From Lunularia cruciata (taxonomy: Eukaryota > Streptophyta > Marchantiopsida > Lunulariales > Lunulariaceae): a stretch of 64,000 nucleotides of DNA. Where the stretch lies: assembly GCA_948567375.1 (NCBI GenBank), contig OX419760.1, positions 40,424,001-40,488,000 on the forward strand, read 5' to 3'. The notes beneath the pieces were generated by a model. That model was not told the DNA's origin. It worked only from the letters and a program-made list of their open reading frames with translations, and made no database searches. Positions 33,855 through 45,985 of the stretch are shown here, piece by piece; position 1 is the first letter of the stretch; every line of letters begins with the position of its first letter. Both the position numbers and the translations under genes were made by a program.

Positions 33855-34348
33855 TATGGTAATAGATCCATATGTATGGACATATAGAGTTTTGTAATAT
33901 ATTACTCTTTGAGTTATGGCTACTATCACGCCATTTGTAACATCACACCTAGATTGCTTGGACTCTAGAGTAGTAGTGTTGGTAGTCAAGAATATTTTGG
34001 TAGTTACTCATAGACTACTTGTTGACGATCAGATTTTGTGTTTGAGATACTGACTACATGGTAGGGCTCATCATCACTTGCACTAGTTGCACCGTCGGTG
34101 TGCCATTAGTTGGACCATTAGGGTTGGAGACCAAGGGGTATACTTTGAAGTGCAACCCCAAAGAGCTCACTTCTCTGATGTTGAGCCTTTGAGGTCTTGG
34201 CTATGGTGGATAGAGGCCGATGAGCATCATCTAGATTCCCTTAGCTAGAATGGGTGTGGCTTGACTATAATTATTGCACAATTGTTGGCAAAATATTGAA
34301 TGACAAATCAAGTATTGATCTAATTGAGTGTGATTCAAGTTGTGTAAA
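33855..34348 (+). repeat. 5' LTR of gypsy-2 (boundaries approximate)
   Basis: From 'ggtaatagatccat' through 'tttgtaacatcacacctagat' and 'cttgactataat' to 'gagtgtgattcaagttgtg', matching 42,511-43,034. The first ~80 bp are the most diverged, so the exact left end is uncertain. No clear primer binding site is seen after it. Confidence 0.7.
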
Positions 34349-34697
34349 AAAATTAATTAAATCTGAGAAGTGAGATCCGGGGGAAATTAAGTGCAAAAGC
34401 TGACGGTGTAGGTGGTATCTCCAAGCCTTGCTGATGATTGGTAGCTTGATCTTGGTCCAAGTTTTCCTTGAGAGTGATCATGTGCAGGTCTTCAAATTGA
34501 TATAGATTTGGTAGTGAGGCAACGGTGTGCGGAAGCACTGGCCAATCTTTGCTAAGGCATAGGGAATGTGGGCTATGAAAGGCTACAAAGGCCTAGAAGG
34601 GCCAACAAGCCAGCTTGTTGGCATGAGGCTAACTAGTTTAGAGTAGTTTTTGGTCACTATTTGGCAAAATCTACCCACCTTGCTAGATTATGCATGA

Positions 34698-34760
34698 TAG
34701 GATTTGATCCCTAGATCTTTGGTTTTTAGACTGTGCCCTAACCAATTGATCCACTCTCAC
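34698..34760 (-). mobile_element. Degenerate tRNA-like sequence in gypsy-2 leader
   Basis: On the minus strand GGATCAATTGGTTAGGGCAC resembles a tRNA D arm (A box) and GGGATCAAATCC a T arm (B box), with a plausible distance between them. The acceptor and anticodon stems do not pair well, so it is not a functional tRNA. A SINE or tRNA relic is possible. Confidence 0.35.
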
Positions 34761-35729
34761 TTATTTTCATAGTGATTGTTGAACTATTATCTATACACTT
34801 GTAGCTTTGGCTAGGAGAGACAATTTGATCTCATTTTTGGTGACCTTGGTAACTTAAGAAATAGACAACTCCTATTATATAAAATGCCAAATGGTGATAG
34901 AGTCAATCAAGTGTTAATTTATGAGATGGAGGTTCTTATTTAGATTTCTTATGATTGGACTCTCTTCATTCTCTATTTCTTATTTTTGCACCATGTGTTT
35001 GTGTGAGATGCCTTGACTTAAGAGTATTGGTGTTGTGGTATACTCTTGGTAGTGCGGTTGGAGTGATGACCAATGAGATTATTTATATTTTTATCTGGTG
35101 AAGTAGGAAGTGATGACCTACAGACTATGAGAGTATGTGTTGTGATGGTAGGTTATAAGTTGCACTTTGCCCAAGTGTAATTTTTGTAGTTAGAGCTACA
35201 TTAGTAAGTGATATTTGGTTGGAGGTGTTGGCACTTGGTGGTGATTCTTGGTTGGATACTTGCAATGGTTACGATTATGGGTTGTATTTTTCAATTACTT
35301 TGTTACAATGGAGTTCTTTGGGGATTCCAAAGGAGAAAGCACTATATTATATAGTGGATTTACTTGGATATGGCACTCAATATCAATCTATATCTTAGAT
35401 TCTAATGAGAAAAGAGATTGACTATGAGTTGGAGTTTGACACAAGAGTTGATTCAATTGAGAGTACACTTGGTGTGTTCACACTGTTGTTGTGGGACATG
35501 GATGAGATTTAAGGGGCTTCTAAATGCTCTTGGTATTAATCTTATATGTTGGATACCATTGAGTTCGATGACTTGATATAGTAGTTTGATAGTTGGTGTG
35601 ATCTACAATAGATGTGGAATTCAACTTTGTTCACATACTTGGCATGGAAGGGAGTTTTTAGCACTTGGAGGGTCCACCAATGGATGACTACCATGAGTTC
35701 AAGAGAGATCACTTGGAGGACATTGAGCT

Positions 35730-36480
35730 ATGGAGACAATATTGGTCTTTGAACTATGTCTCCATCACTCAAGCTCGGTTTCTAGGAGGAGATTGATAGT
35801 ACCCACAAGTGTTAGCTCTAGTAGCATTGGTGGATATCTTGGAGATGGTACTACTACAAGTGGAGGTACTACTACAAGAGGTGGTATAGTATTGGGATTT
35901 AATCCATGGTGGAGTTTGTCCAATATTTGAGGTAAAACTACTATGGAGTGCAAATTTGACAAGTTAAGGAGCTTGCAAGAGTTCGAGTGGAAGGTTGGAG
36001 AGAGCCTATGTGAGGCATACACTTGCATGAGAAGACTGATTAGTTTTACTCAAGGAGTTACTTAGGCCCAAGTAGTCCAATTTTGGTATGGGATAGTGGA
36101 CAAGGAGTTGTGACATAGAGTATATGATGCTACATTGTTACATGCTACTTCATCTACTTTGGCAGTGGTCTTTGGTTTGGCTGAGTATATTGAGCTGAAC
36201 ATGGTGGAGGAGAGAGTGGTGAAATCTAGATTTGGTAAGGAGACCTCATCTACAATTGTTACTTCTTCCAAAGTGCAATAGAGTGCACCACACCATGTTG
36301 GTTTTTGAGGATAGGGTGGATAGCCTATATCATATGGAGCGAGTGAAGAGTCTAATGTAGCTAGACCCTTACCTTTATTTTTGGGTCAACAACATCTGTG
36401 AGTGGTGGTGTTGCTTGTTGGACTTGTGGTGGACCTCACCATAGGAGAGAGTGCGCTCAAGATAGTGGACTTGATACCTT
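35730..36480 (+). pseudogene. gypsy-2 gag remnant with zinc knuckle
   Basis: A capsid-like stretch (LQEFEWKVGESLCEAY..MRRLISF) is followed by a knuckle CWTCGGPHHRREC at 36,416-36,454. The spacing is CX2CX3HX4C, one residue shorter than the usual form but known in plant gypsy Gag. Stops at about 36,064, 36,112 and others break the frame. Confidence 0.7.
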
Positions 36481-37380
36481 TGGTGCATCACAACCAGCAT
36501 AGAGACAATGTGAGCATTATCATAGGTTTGGCCTCACTAGTGACCGATGCTTTGACCTACACCTGAAGTTACGGAATCATAGGGTTGCTATGGCAAGTGG
36601 TAGAGGAGCTCTACGTCATGGATGACAAGGTTGTAGAGGTGGTGTGAGAGGATCCATACCTGGTAGGGTGAGCAAGTCAGAGCAAAGATTGGCTAGCATG
36701 GCCATAGCTCAAAGGAGGTCAGATTTGGGTGCATAGGCTTCCACCTCATATGTTGGTGATAGAGCTATCTTGGACTTCATGTGTGGAGTAGCAAAAGTGA
36801 ATTCATTTTCCATAGTGACTAGGAGTGCAATATGTGCTCCAGAGCCTAGAGGAGCATCAATGGAGTTGGACCCACAAAGAAGAGAGGTTGGTAGGCAAGT
36901 CAGACTTCCTAGTCTTTTACACTCTTTGAGGCACTCTAGACAATATCAATGGCTCCTAGATGTCATAGTGTAGGTGTGGTAGGTGGTGATGGGGTGCATG
37001 ATAGACTACCTATTGCTACACGAATTGAGTCTAGGTCAATGTTGGGGGCGGCTCAATTGATTATGCACTTTCCATAATTCTCAACCAATGACATGTTTAC
37101 ATTGGGAGTTGACCCAACCCTACTGTTCTAGTTGGCTGCCATGCTTTGTGAGAGTAAGAATGATGTGGTTCCTTCTTCTAGAGGAGACGAGGTTAAAAAT
37201 GGAGTTGACTTGGTTGAGGAGCATGGGATTCACTCAATGACCAATGGTTTATGGCAAGCAATAACAACTAGATTGGAAGAGTTACTAGCTAGATTGGCCT
37301 TTGAGCAAGCACAATTTATACTTGGAGTTGTCCTATTGGATAACCAAAGGAGGATTTTTCATTTGGTGGGACCTTCAAGG

Positions 37381-37720
37381 AAGGTCTATACACCACAAAG
37401 GGTCTTATTAGACTCTAGTGCACAACCTTGTATGTTGGAGAAGGTTGTAGTTGTTGACATGGAGTTACGAAAGACCAATATGGAGAGGTGTCCATTTTAG
37501 ATCCAGATATCTTTAGGGGGTGGTTCTACACATAATATCACATGTGGAGAGCTTGTTGTTCAGATTCAGCCCAATCATCTCACTAATAGCTCTATGGTGA
37601 GACCTTAGGCCATTGCAACTGTAGTTAAGTCATATGATGTGTTGATAGGGGAAGTAATGTTATACCCATGGGTTTCAATATTGACTATTGTGAGTAGATA
37701 ACTTTCTATAGACCAGGTTG
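37381..37720 (+). pseudogene. gypsy-2 aspartic protease remnant
   Basis: VLLDSSAQPCML corresponds to the active-site motif (V)LVD(S/G)GAQPVML of this gypsy lineage, with Gly changed to Ser after the catalytic Asp. It is followed by ISLGGGSTHNITCGEL and a VLIGEVMLYPW stretch like the usual ILLG...L second motif. Stops interrupt it. Confidence 0.65.
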
Positions 37721-39412
37721 GTAGTTAGGTGAGGGATAGGTATGTTGTCTACCAAAATGCTTCAATAGTGGTAATATTGGCTCACTATAGTCAATATATA
37801 GGACCATGGCGGCATCAGATTAAACTTTCAGTGATTTTTTTATTTAACATGGTGGTTTATTGGAGGGGAACTCCCATGTAGAGGATACTCTAGTACCAAA
37901 GGGGATCACTTGGATTTGGAGTATGAGTGTGCTCATTCCATCCACCTTGGATGTTCCTTTGTAGAGTTCAAAGGAGGCATTGGAGTAGCATGCATATTGA
38001 TTTGTGCAATAAGCTTGGAGTGGAGCCTTTATACCACTAAGAGACCAATGTGAGGATGAGCCTCCAAAGTTAATTACCTTGACACCTTTGGATATCACAT
38101 TCATTGCTTGGTAGTATCCAATAGAGGGAGTATTTCTATCGAAGTTGTTTGGTGGGATTAACATTGGATTATCTAGGGTACTACAAGCAGGTATACAAGT
38201 ATAAAGGTACTTGTATATGGAGAGAGATAAGACTGCTAGGCAAGTCTCTCTATATCATATGGCACACTTGGCCTATCGGTATCTTGAATTATTATTGATG
38301 TCAACAGTCAAGAGTTACTAGAAGATCTTATTAGCATACATTTCCTTGTTAGGGGTGTACAATTTGGAGAGACATGATCCCATTCCTTTGGTGATTTATG
38401 GATGGCTATGTTAGGGATATACACGCATTGGCCAAGGTCTGGGTCTTCAAGATCCATGTTCTGGTGTGTTTTGGGAGATATAGTGGATATCTCTAGGTTC
38501 ATTAGTCCGTTTCTACAACTTTCATTTTGGATAACATCCCTTTAATGGATGATTCTTGCACTCGGGTGGTGATGAGTACACATTAGGTCCATTCTTGGAT
38601 GGGATCATGGGCTCATCATCTTTGTCTTTGGCAGACAAACCTCTTACCTAGAGAGGTTCTACGACATGCTTATGATGGGATTCAATGACTAGCCCATCTC
38701 ACTATTGTTAACATCTTGGATATTGGGCATCGGTGTCAAATGGTGGTAATGTTGGGCATAAGTATCATATGGTGCTAGTGGTTGATAGGTCATCTATGGC
38801 AATGGTGAACCTAGTTGGACAACATTGAGTTACTCTTCCCACACTTATGAGTATCTTAGGCTCTCATGCTTTTTGAGAGGGAGGTCTTGGACTTATTTGG
38901 GACTCATAGTTACAATAGTTGATGGAGCTCAATGCAGATGAGAGAGAGCGGGTGATGGATTTTTGTATTGGTATTATTGTTGTTCTAGTAGTGTAAAAAG
39001 CATCCAAACATCAAATATTAGGTCAGGCTATGGACCTGAACTATTTGACCTAGATTGTGAGCCTTGGCTTGGTAGAGTAACATAGGATGCACTTGATAGG
39101 CATCACAACTCAAACTCTTGTGAGCTTTATGCCTATCAAGAAGATTCAAGCACATGTTGGGAGTAATGGGTTGAGTGGATAAGGTATTCTTGGGACACAA
39201 CTAGGGGCTACTAGGGAGAGTGGTCTATTTGGAGCCCATCCAGGTGAGCATGATCTACTTGGATTACATACTCGGTCTACTTGGGATGCAGCTAGAGGAT
39301 GTATGGAGCTTGCAATCAAAGTGGATGGAATTTTCACATTGGGGTTGGGACCTCTAGTGGTTGGGTGCATGACACTTTTGCTCCCAAAGGTCTAGTGTAG
39401 TAGGCAGTCAAT

Positions 39413-40900
39413 ATGTCTTCCACTCCTCTAACAATTATAGAGGATATTTGGGAGCCAGATTTGGGGCCCAAGCTTACAAGAGATGAAAGATGGAGAGTTT
39501 GGAGGTTCTTGAGGAGCTACACAAGTTGTTTTACCTTCAATATGAAAGATTTGGGTGCTCTAAAAGGACCTAGTATTTTTATTAAATTGACTAACGATAC
39601 ACCAATTTTTGATGTCCTTATCAATATAGTAACATAAAAGTGCATTGATTCAAAGCCAAAGTAGTGACCTTTTTGAGGTTGGTTTGGTGGAGATGTCACA
39701 TGGAGAGTATGCATCAACTAAAATGATGCCAACCAAGAAGGGCATGCATGGCAACTACACAGATAGGTAGATGTGTAGAGATTATTGTCTTATCAACCAT
39801 TAGACTAAGGCTGATTGGTATACCATGCCTACACTAGGGGAGATCTTTGATGCAATTGGGAGGTATACAAAGGTCTTCAATACTTTGGATATTCAAGCAA
39901 GATATCATTAGTTGCCAATCAGGGAGGAGTACAAGTCCAAGATAGCATTTTGGGATATTGATCCTCATGGCAATGATGTGTTATATTAGTGGAAGTTCTT
40001 ACCATTTGGGTTAACAAACATTCTTGCTTAGTCCTAGATCATGGACAAGATCCTAGTTGGATTGGATTTTGCTCAATGTTATATTGATAACATTTTGGTT
40101 TATAGCACTATTATGGAGAAGCATGAGAGACATTTTGTTGGAGGTGTTTGAGAGGTTGAGATCTCATGGACTCAAATTACATCCTAGAAAATGTAGGCTC
40201 TTCCACAAGTAAGTTGAGTATTTGGGTCACACTATCTACCCTAGAGAACTGGTGTTCAATAGACCAAGAGGCTATGACATGTATTTCTTGGCCTACAACT
40301 ATGAGCAGAGTGCAAGCATTCCTTGGGTTGGTGAACTTCTATTGCCGATATGTTAAAGGATTTAGTGCCATTGCCAAGGCCTTGACAGAGATGACCAAGC
40401 TTACATAAGAGTGGTGTTGGGGAGATGAGCATGAGAGAGGTTTTATAGAGCTCAAGGAGAGGTTGACATCTGCTCCTATTATGAGGAAACCGATCAGAGG
40501 GTGACCTTTTTAGGTTCATAATGACTGGAGTATGTTGGGGCTTGGAGTAGTGCTCATCCAATATGATGATGAGGAGAAGGAGTTTGTAGTGGCTTATGCT
40601 AGTTGCTCCAACAATTCAGCAAAGGCAAAGTATAGTTAATATGAGAGAGAGTGCTTGGTAAAAATATGGGCAATAGCACATTTCTAATATTATCTATTTG
40701 GTAACCCCTTAACTATTATTATTGATCATCAACCACTCAAGTGGTTGATGAAGTCCAACAAGCTTTTGGGGAAGCTTGAACATTGGGCTTTGATTTTATA
40801 GGAGTGTGATTTCACTATTATTCATAAACCTAGAGTTGTGAACCGTGATGTAGGTGGGTTGAGTAGAAATCCATGTCACAACTAGCAATGTCAAAGAATG
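39413..40900 (+). pseudogene. gypsy-2 reverse transcriptase and RNase H remnant
   Basis: RT pieces: WRVWRFLRSY near 39,490, TLDIQARYH, LPIREEYKSKIAFWDID, WKFLPFGLTN, AQCYIDNILVYS at 40,070-40,105 and WPTTMSRVQAFLGLVNFY near 40,300. The catalytic YIDD reads YIDN (40,080-40,091). RNase H follows (LTSAPIMRKP...), then LVKIWAIAHF and IIDHQPLKWLM near 40,720. Many stops. Confidence 0.85.
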
Positions 40901-41109
40901 TAGATAGTGGTATAGTTCAACAAGATATCCATGATGATATCTTAGTGATGGATTGTCTTGTATTGGTGTTGTGGGTGGCACAATTGGGGCCAAGGAGAGA
41001 GATAGTGTTCTTCAATAAGCTAGATGGTTTAGATTGGAGGGCAAACACCTTATTGTATGAGAGGATGGTAGAGTGCAAGTAATACCACTTCTATCTTAGA
41101 GACCGCAGT

Positions 41110-41560
41110 TGGTCCATCATGCTCATGAGGAGATAGGACATTTTGGAGTAAATTAGACATATAACTCACTCCATAGTCATTATTGTGGGTGTATTCTGTA
41201 GACCAATGTACATTATTTTATTGCAAAATGTGTGGTTTGTGACCAAGTTAGAGCATCATTCAATGCTCCTACACCACAATTACACCCATTACCTAGCATG
41301 GGGTTGGGTTACTATTGAAGTTTGGACTTTTTTTGACCTTTATAGTATGAGACATCATTGGTATGTTTTGGTTGTGGTGGAGCACTTCTCCAAGTGGATT
41401 GAGTTAATGGTACTTCTTGACAAGTCCAGTGAAGGGATGGCTTACCCATTCTTGGATCGGGTTCTTAGTCATATTGGTGCACCCATTGGGGTTTTGACTG
41501 ATTGGGGTATAAAGTTCTTGGGGGAGTTTTAGGTCTTGTGTGACAAGGCTTTGATTGATC
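41110..41560 (+). pseudogene. gypsy-2 integrase remnant
   Basis: A zinc-binding N-terminus is suggested by AHEEIGHFGV near 41,118 and CVVCDQV near 41,230. The core reads DLYSMRHHWYVLVVVEHFSKWIEL and VLTDWGIKFLGEF with a stop directly after; the normal DXGXEF appears as DWGIKF, so Glu/Arg positions are altered. The third acidic residue cannot be placed. Confidence 0.75.
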
Positions 41561-42199
41561 ATCATACTACCTCTTGAGATTACCTTGAGGTAGATGGCTT
41601 AACAAAGAAAGTGGTTTAGATGATGATGAGAGGATTACGAAAGGATGGTTTATAGAGGCCACTTGGGAGATTGAGATCTCCAATTACCTTGGTTGGCCAT
41701 GGGCTATTGGTTCAGGCAACAAGCCTCCTTAGCATCCTTCTCTCCTTACTTTCTACTCTATGGACAAGATCCAGATTTACATGCAGCCATTAGTCAAGAT
41801 GTTACTATAGTTTTGGACTTGGATGATCTAGATTTATGGATAAGTGCATGTTCTCAATGGGCAGAGATCTTTTTGGAGAGTGATGGCTACGGCCTTTGAG
41901 AACTTGGTGATTACTCAACATAGGGATACTTAGGCTATGTTACTATTCAAGGAGGAGGTTATAGACCCTCAATCCATCAATTTTATCTAGGTAACAATGT
42001 ATATCTACAACAGACAACATCAACAACACTACATGTCACACTACCTTGAAAGTGTGCAAGGTTTTTCCATTTGGAGTCCTTCTGTTGGAAGGACATGACG
42101 GTGTTGTTTGGAAGGATAATGTGTGCAATTGTGCACAACACCATCTCCTAAATGCTGATGGTATTGTGGACCCAAGCTTAGCACTTGTATAGGCAAGCT

Positions 42200-42340
42200 T
42201 GCGGTGTATGTTATGCAGCTCTTCTGGTGGAGTTGCTATTATTTTAGTGTGTGATAGTTGTTCAAGAGGATGGCATATGGCATGTTTGACTCCTCTTCTC
42301 ACGGTGGTTCCATAGGGACAATGGGTTATGTCATAGATGT
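42200..42340 (+). pseudogene. gypsy-2 C-terminal PHD-finger-like module
   Basis: Across three frames the cysteine/histidine pattern of a C4HC3 PHD finger is readable: CGVC (42,200-42,211), CDSC (42,250-42,261), GWH then two residues and C (to 42,285), and CHRC (42,329-42,340). Spacing C-X4-H-X2-C is exact, and the intervening LTPLLTVVP fits the PHD pattern LxPPL. One frameshift lies before CDSC, a TAG after TVVP and another frameshift before CHRC. PHD fingers read histone tails, so this module sits where gypsy-1 has a chromodomain. That role is inference. Confidence 0.65.
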
Positions 42341-42510
42341 ACTTGATCTATAACTAATTCATCTTTCATATGGTATAGATTGCGGACAGGCGACAAACAA
42401 TGGGGCTTGATAACACCCAACCTCTTGATCTTTGCCCACCATAGGGTATATCATATACTTGGAGTAGATGGCTATATGGAGTTAGAGGGACCTAACTACC
42501 AGCTGAGGGG

Positions 42511-43034
42511 GTGATTGTGGTACTTTAGAATCCATGTATGACTTATGTACGAGTTGTACTTCTGTAGTGTGTGATGTTGATAATGATGTATATATGCATA
42601 ATAGTTATCATACCATTTGTAACATCACACCTAGATTTCTTGGACTCTAGAGTAGTATTCTTGGTAGTCAAGAGTATTTTGGTAGTTACTCATAGACTAT
42701 GTGTTGAAGGTTAGATTTTGTATTCAGGGTGCTGATTACATGGTGGGGCCCCCATCACTTGCATTGTTTGCACTATTGGGTGTGCCATTAGGGGGACCGT
42801 TAGTGTTGGAGACCAGAGGGGTATACTTTTGAAGTGCAGTTCCAAAGAGCTCACTTCTTTGATGTTCAGCCTTCAAGTTCTTGGCTATGGTGGACAGAGG
42901 CCGGTGAGTGTCACTTGGATTCTCTTAGCTAGAGTGGGTGTGACTTGACTATAATCAATGTCTAATTGTTGGCAAATTATTGAGTGATAGATCAAGTAAT
43001 GATCTGATTGAGTGTGATTTGAGTTGTGTAATCA
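42511..43034 (+). repeat. 3' LTR of gypsy-2
   Basis: Starts TGATTGTGG right after a purine tract GCTGAGGGGG and ends near GTAATCA. Matches the 5' LTR along its length. Confidence 0.75.
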
Positions 43035-43044
43035 AACTTATTAT

Positions 43045-43140
43045 TGTGGCACTTTAGATTCCATGTATGACTTATGTGTGAGTTGTGCTTCTATAGTTCA
43101 TGATGTTAACAACGATGTATATTGTGTAGTGATGTTTAAA
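43045..43140 (+). repeat. Extra partial gypsy-2 LTR start in tandem
   Basis: 'attgtggcactttagattccatgta...gatgtatat' repeats the first ~90 bp of the LTR (42,514-42,600) directly after the 3' LTR end, then breaks off. It may be a remnant of a tandem LTR or a second nested copy. Confidence 0.65.
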
Positions 43141-43189
43141 TGCAAAACACTAGTTAGCTATTATCGATCATTGCCATGTCCTAGTAGTA

Positions 43190-43370
43190 GCAAGCCACTT
43201 CATGACAAGGAGAAATGGAATGTGGAAGAATCAAAAGGTATAAATGTTATTGTTCTCAACATCAAGCTTTTAAAACATAAACCCATATGAAAATATAAAT
43301 ATGACATTGTAAAAGAGATGTGGGACAAATTAGCTAAGATTCATAAGCCTATGAGTATATGACTGAACTT
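43190..43370 (+). pseudogene. Fragment resembling copia gag
   Basis: SSSKPLHDKEKWNVEESKG followed, after a stop, by YDIVKEMWDKLAKIHKPMS. The (A)KEMWDKL motif is typical of copia Gag. It is isolated and unrelated to the two copia elements here. Confidence 0.4.
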
Positions 43371-43451
43371 TCTTATGGAAAATTGGGAGAAACGTTAAAA
43401 TTAATTGCTCACTTATCAAGGAACATAGCTTTTGAATCATAAGCTTAGTAC

Positions 43452-44195
43452 ACCTTTCAAGGCTGAGGTATTTGACAAATACTGAATCTAGCTTACAAAC
43501 ATGAAATTGCTGAGATTTAGGAGTGCATGTTGTACACAATCTTTGATGGAGTGCATACACTCCTTGATGATGAAGAATCATTAGTATTGGGTATTTCTAG
43601 CCAAGATAGAGACTCGAACATGCAATAGATTTCCACTTACAAGATAAGGCAGTATGATACTATATGAATCATTCCACATTCAAAGACCTTCACTGTCCCA
43701 TGCTCATTGTTTTGGATTTCCAACTTGGTATTATATACCAAAGTCTTCAAAGGTTTATACTCCTCTTGGTAGACCTTTAAATATTGTGTAGAAGTAAACA
43801 ACCTGAACTCTAATATTATTGAGTTGCTCAACTAAATAAAACAATCTGAGAAAGACTATCTTTGTAAGAATGATCTCCACAGTTGTGTAAGAATGATTTC
43901 CAAAACACCAGTCATGCTCCAAAATACATACAAATAGAAATGCCAAAATTCACCAAAGAATGATCTTCATAGCACTAGTCCTACTCCAAAATATACAGAA
44001 ATAGAAATGCATAAGAGTTTTGGTATAAGTCTCTTTTATCATCAATTTAGTGACGCTAATCCTCGAAAATATAAAGGAATAGAATGTGTACGTTTTAAGT
44101 CTTTTCCAACCATCAATTCAAACATTGTGACAAATAAAACTTAGCTGTTCTGAGCAATACTAGCCGCTAGTAATATCAGCTTGTGATACATTATG
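43452..44195. repeat. Block S, segment B right part
   Basis: Collinear with 61,660-62,040 and 62,565-62,890. Segment C has about 500 bp (62,045-62,560) that B lacks. No gene seen. Confidence 0.75.
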
Positions 44196-44829
44196 GAGGT
44201 TTGGAATAAGCAGAAGAGAATATGAATATGAACAAAGGTGCAAATCTTGAGCTTATTTGATATATAGATTGCTGAGAAATTTAAGAACATCAAATACTCA
44301 AAATCAGTGGCCGACGAACTTAATCTTCTGTCGGAGCATTTGGTTATTGCTATGAAATTCTGCTGCAGGCAGGAGTTAGGCTTTTCTGATCTCAATATTT
44401 ATATTTCAGAGTCGAAGATTCGGGTAGTCTTTCTCAATATCTACAATCCAAAGTGGAAGATTCAGGTATTCCTTTTTATGGAGCCACCGCAATAAAACGA
44501 ATTTATGTATTTACAGATTCTCCATATAGATTTTGTACCTGAAATCTAGTACCTTGTAAAACGCATTTATGGATTTCCACATTCTCCATATTGATTTTTG
44601 ACATGAAATCTAATACCTTGTAAACCACTGTACTGTGGTCGTCGATGAGAACAGAAAGGCGACTACATAGGATAACAAGAGACTGCATAGAATAACAAGA
44701 AGGAGAAGAATACCCCATCAATCGGGACAAAGATAAAATATAACATGGAAGATGGGGCTAAATTTCCATATTATCGATATGAGAAATTTTGATTACAACA
44801 CGTAAGATATCAAAGTAATGTAAATAATA

Positions 44830-44901
<72 letters not shown>

Positions 44902-45985
44902 ATTCATAAACCATATGATCTACGTATTCTTGGAACGTCACCTACCCTGTGTGATTGTTTCTTTCATGATTACACTAACTAATGTCCTTTGTCCTATCAT
45001 GGACATAATCTATCTAAAATATATTACAAGTAAAAAAGTAAAAGTAATACCTCTCTTACACTGCCTACCGCTAACGAATGAGTTAAATGACAAATGCATC
45101 CACAACTCTTTGTAATTCCAAGGAGTTATATTATTCAGAACTATGATCTCTAGAGCAATGTCTCGGAGCGAAGACTAGTACCCTGGAAACTCCTCTTAAA
45201 GTCGACGAATCTGGTGTGCTTCGGAGCAGTGTCGCTGAGCAACACTTTAAACTTCTGTGAACTGTCGAAGATCACTAGTATGTTCCGGAACAACACTCAC
45301 ATTTATAAGGGATCTGATTACGATGTGTAAGGACGGAATCCGTCCTACAGTTGAATCGATTGTATGCCGCGTAGAGTTGATACACGTTAATACCAGATCT
45401 GGTTACGATGTGCAAATACATGATCCGCCTACAGTTGCACTGTATCCCCCGCACGGTTGAAAAATCCGTAATTTCCTAATGAATTCTTTGATTTCCGTAT
45501 CAAACTTTCATATATTTTCGTTCAGGACGTCGCGTAAGAGGCGGCGGGTTTATTAGACGGAATAATTTAATTTTCGCCTGGGAACTTAATATTGAAATTA
45601 AATTGAAATAACTCGCCAGAAGTAAATGCTCTCGAGACCACGGTAGATAAAAATCTGACACACGAACAACTGCCGGAGTGACCAAACATTTAATTGCTCC
45701 ATGTTGGTAGCTAATACCACACGAGTTCGTTGTTTCTACACTGTTACTTCCAGTTGCTATGTCTCATATTTAGGGCGACTACTTTGTCTACTGCCGACTA
45801 TTGGTGTATCATGACCACTCATAGTGGCAAACTGTTCAAACTATTGTACCGCCTCTGCGAACCTGTTCAGTTAGATATCAACGGAGTATTCCGAACGCCA
45901 AGCGAAGATCCGTCATAGGCCTCGGAAACTATTACTGCGGTGACCAACCTGTTCGTCGATATCCAGCTGGAGCAGTGTCGAAAAG
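44196..45985. repeat. Block W, segment B copy
   Basis: Matches 11,060-11,900 and 12,829-14,240 in order. It contains the (TA)n tract and leads straight into a LINE 5' monomer at 45,986, just as at 14,240 and 17,490. No coding frame is supported. Confidence 0.7.
44831..44898. repeat. (TA)n microsatellite
   Basis: About 68 bp of uninterrupted TA. The equivalent place in the 13.1 kb copy has only 'tatatattatatt'. Confidence 0.95.

Larger units (their letters stand above)
33855..43034 (+). mobile_element. Ty3/gypsy LTR retrotransposon with PHD-finger-like tail (gypsy-2)
   Basis: About 9.2 kb between direct LTRs (about 33,855-34,348 and 42,511-43,034). Internal order: long leader, gag with zinc knuckle, protease, RT, RNase H, integrase, then a C4HC3 cysteine/histidine cluster. 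The order protease-RT-RNase H-integrase defines Ty3/gypsy. It has heavy stop and frameshift load and very low CpG. It interrupts block S, which is continuous near 61,650 in segment C. Confidence 0.85.

Noticed and set aside
34698-34760. Functional tRNA gene on the minus strand
   Set aside because: The D-arm and T-arm boxes look right, but acceptor and anticodon stems do not pair and the anticodon loop length is wrong.
36770-37500. Independent host genes within the 34-43 kb region
   Set aside because: These frames lie in order between gypsy-2 gag and RT and fit the protease and linker of that element.
44831-44898. Long TA tract as a CRISPR or centromeric signal
   Set aside because: Plain dinucleotide microsatellite; no spacers or higher-order unit.
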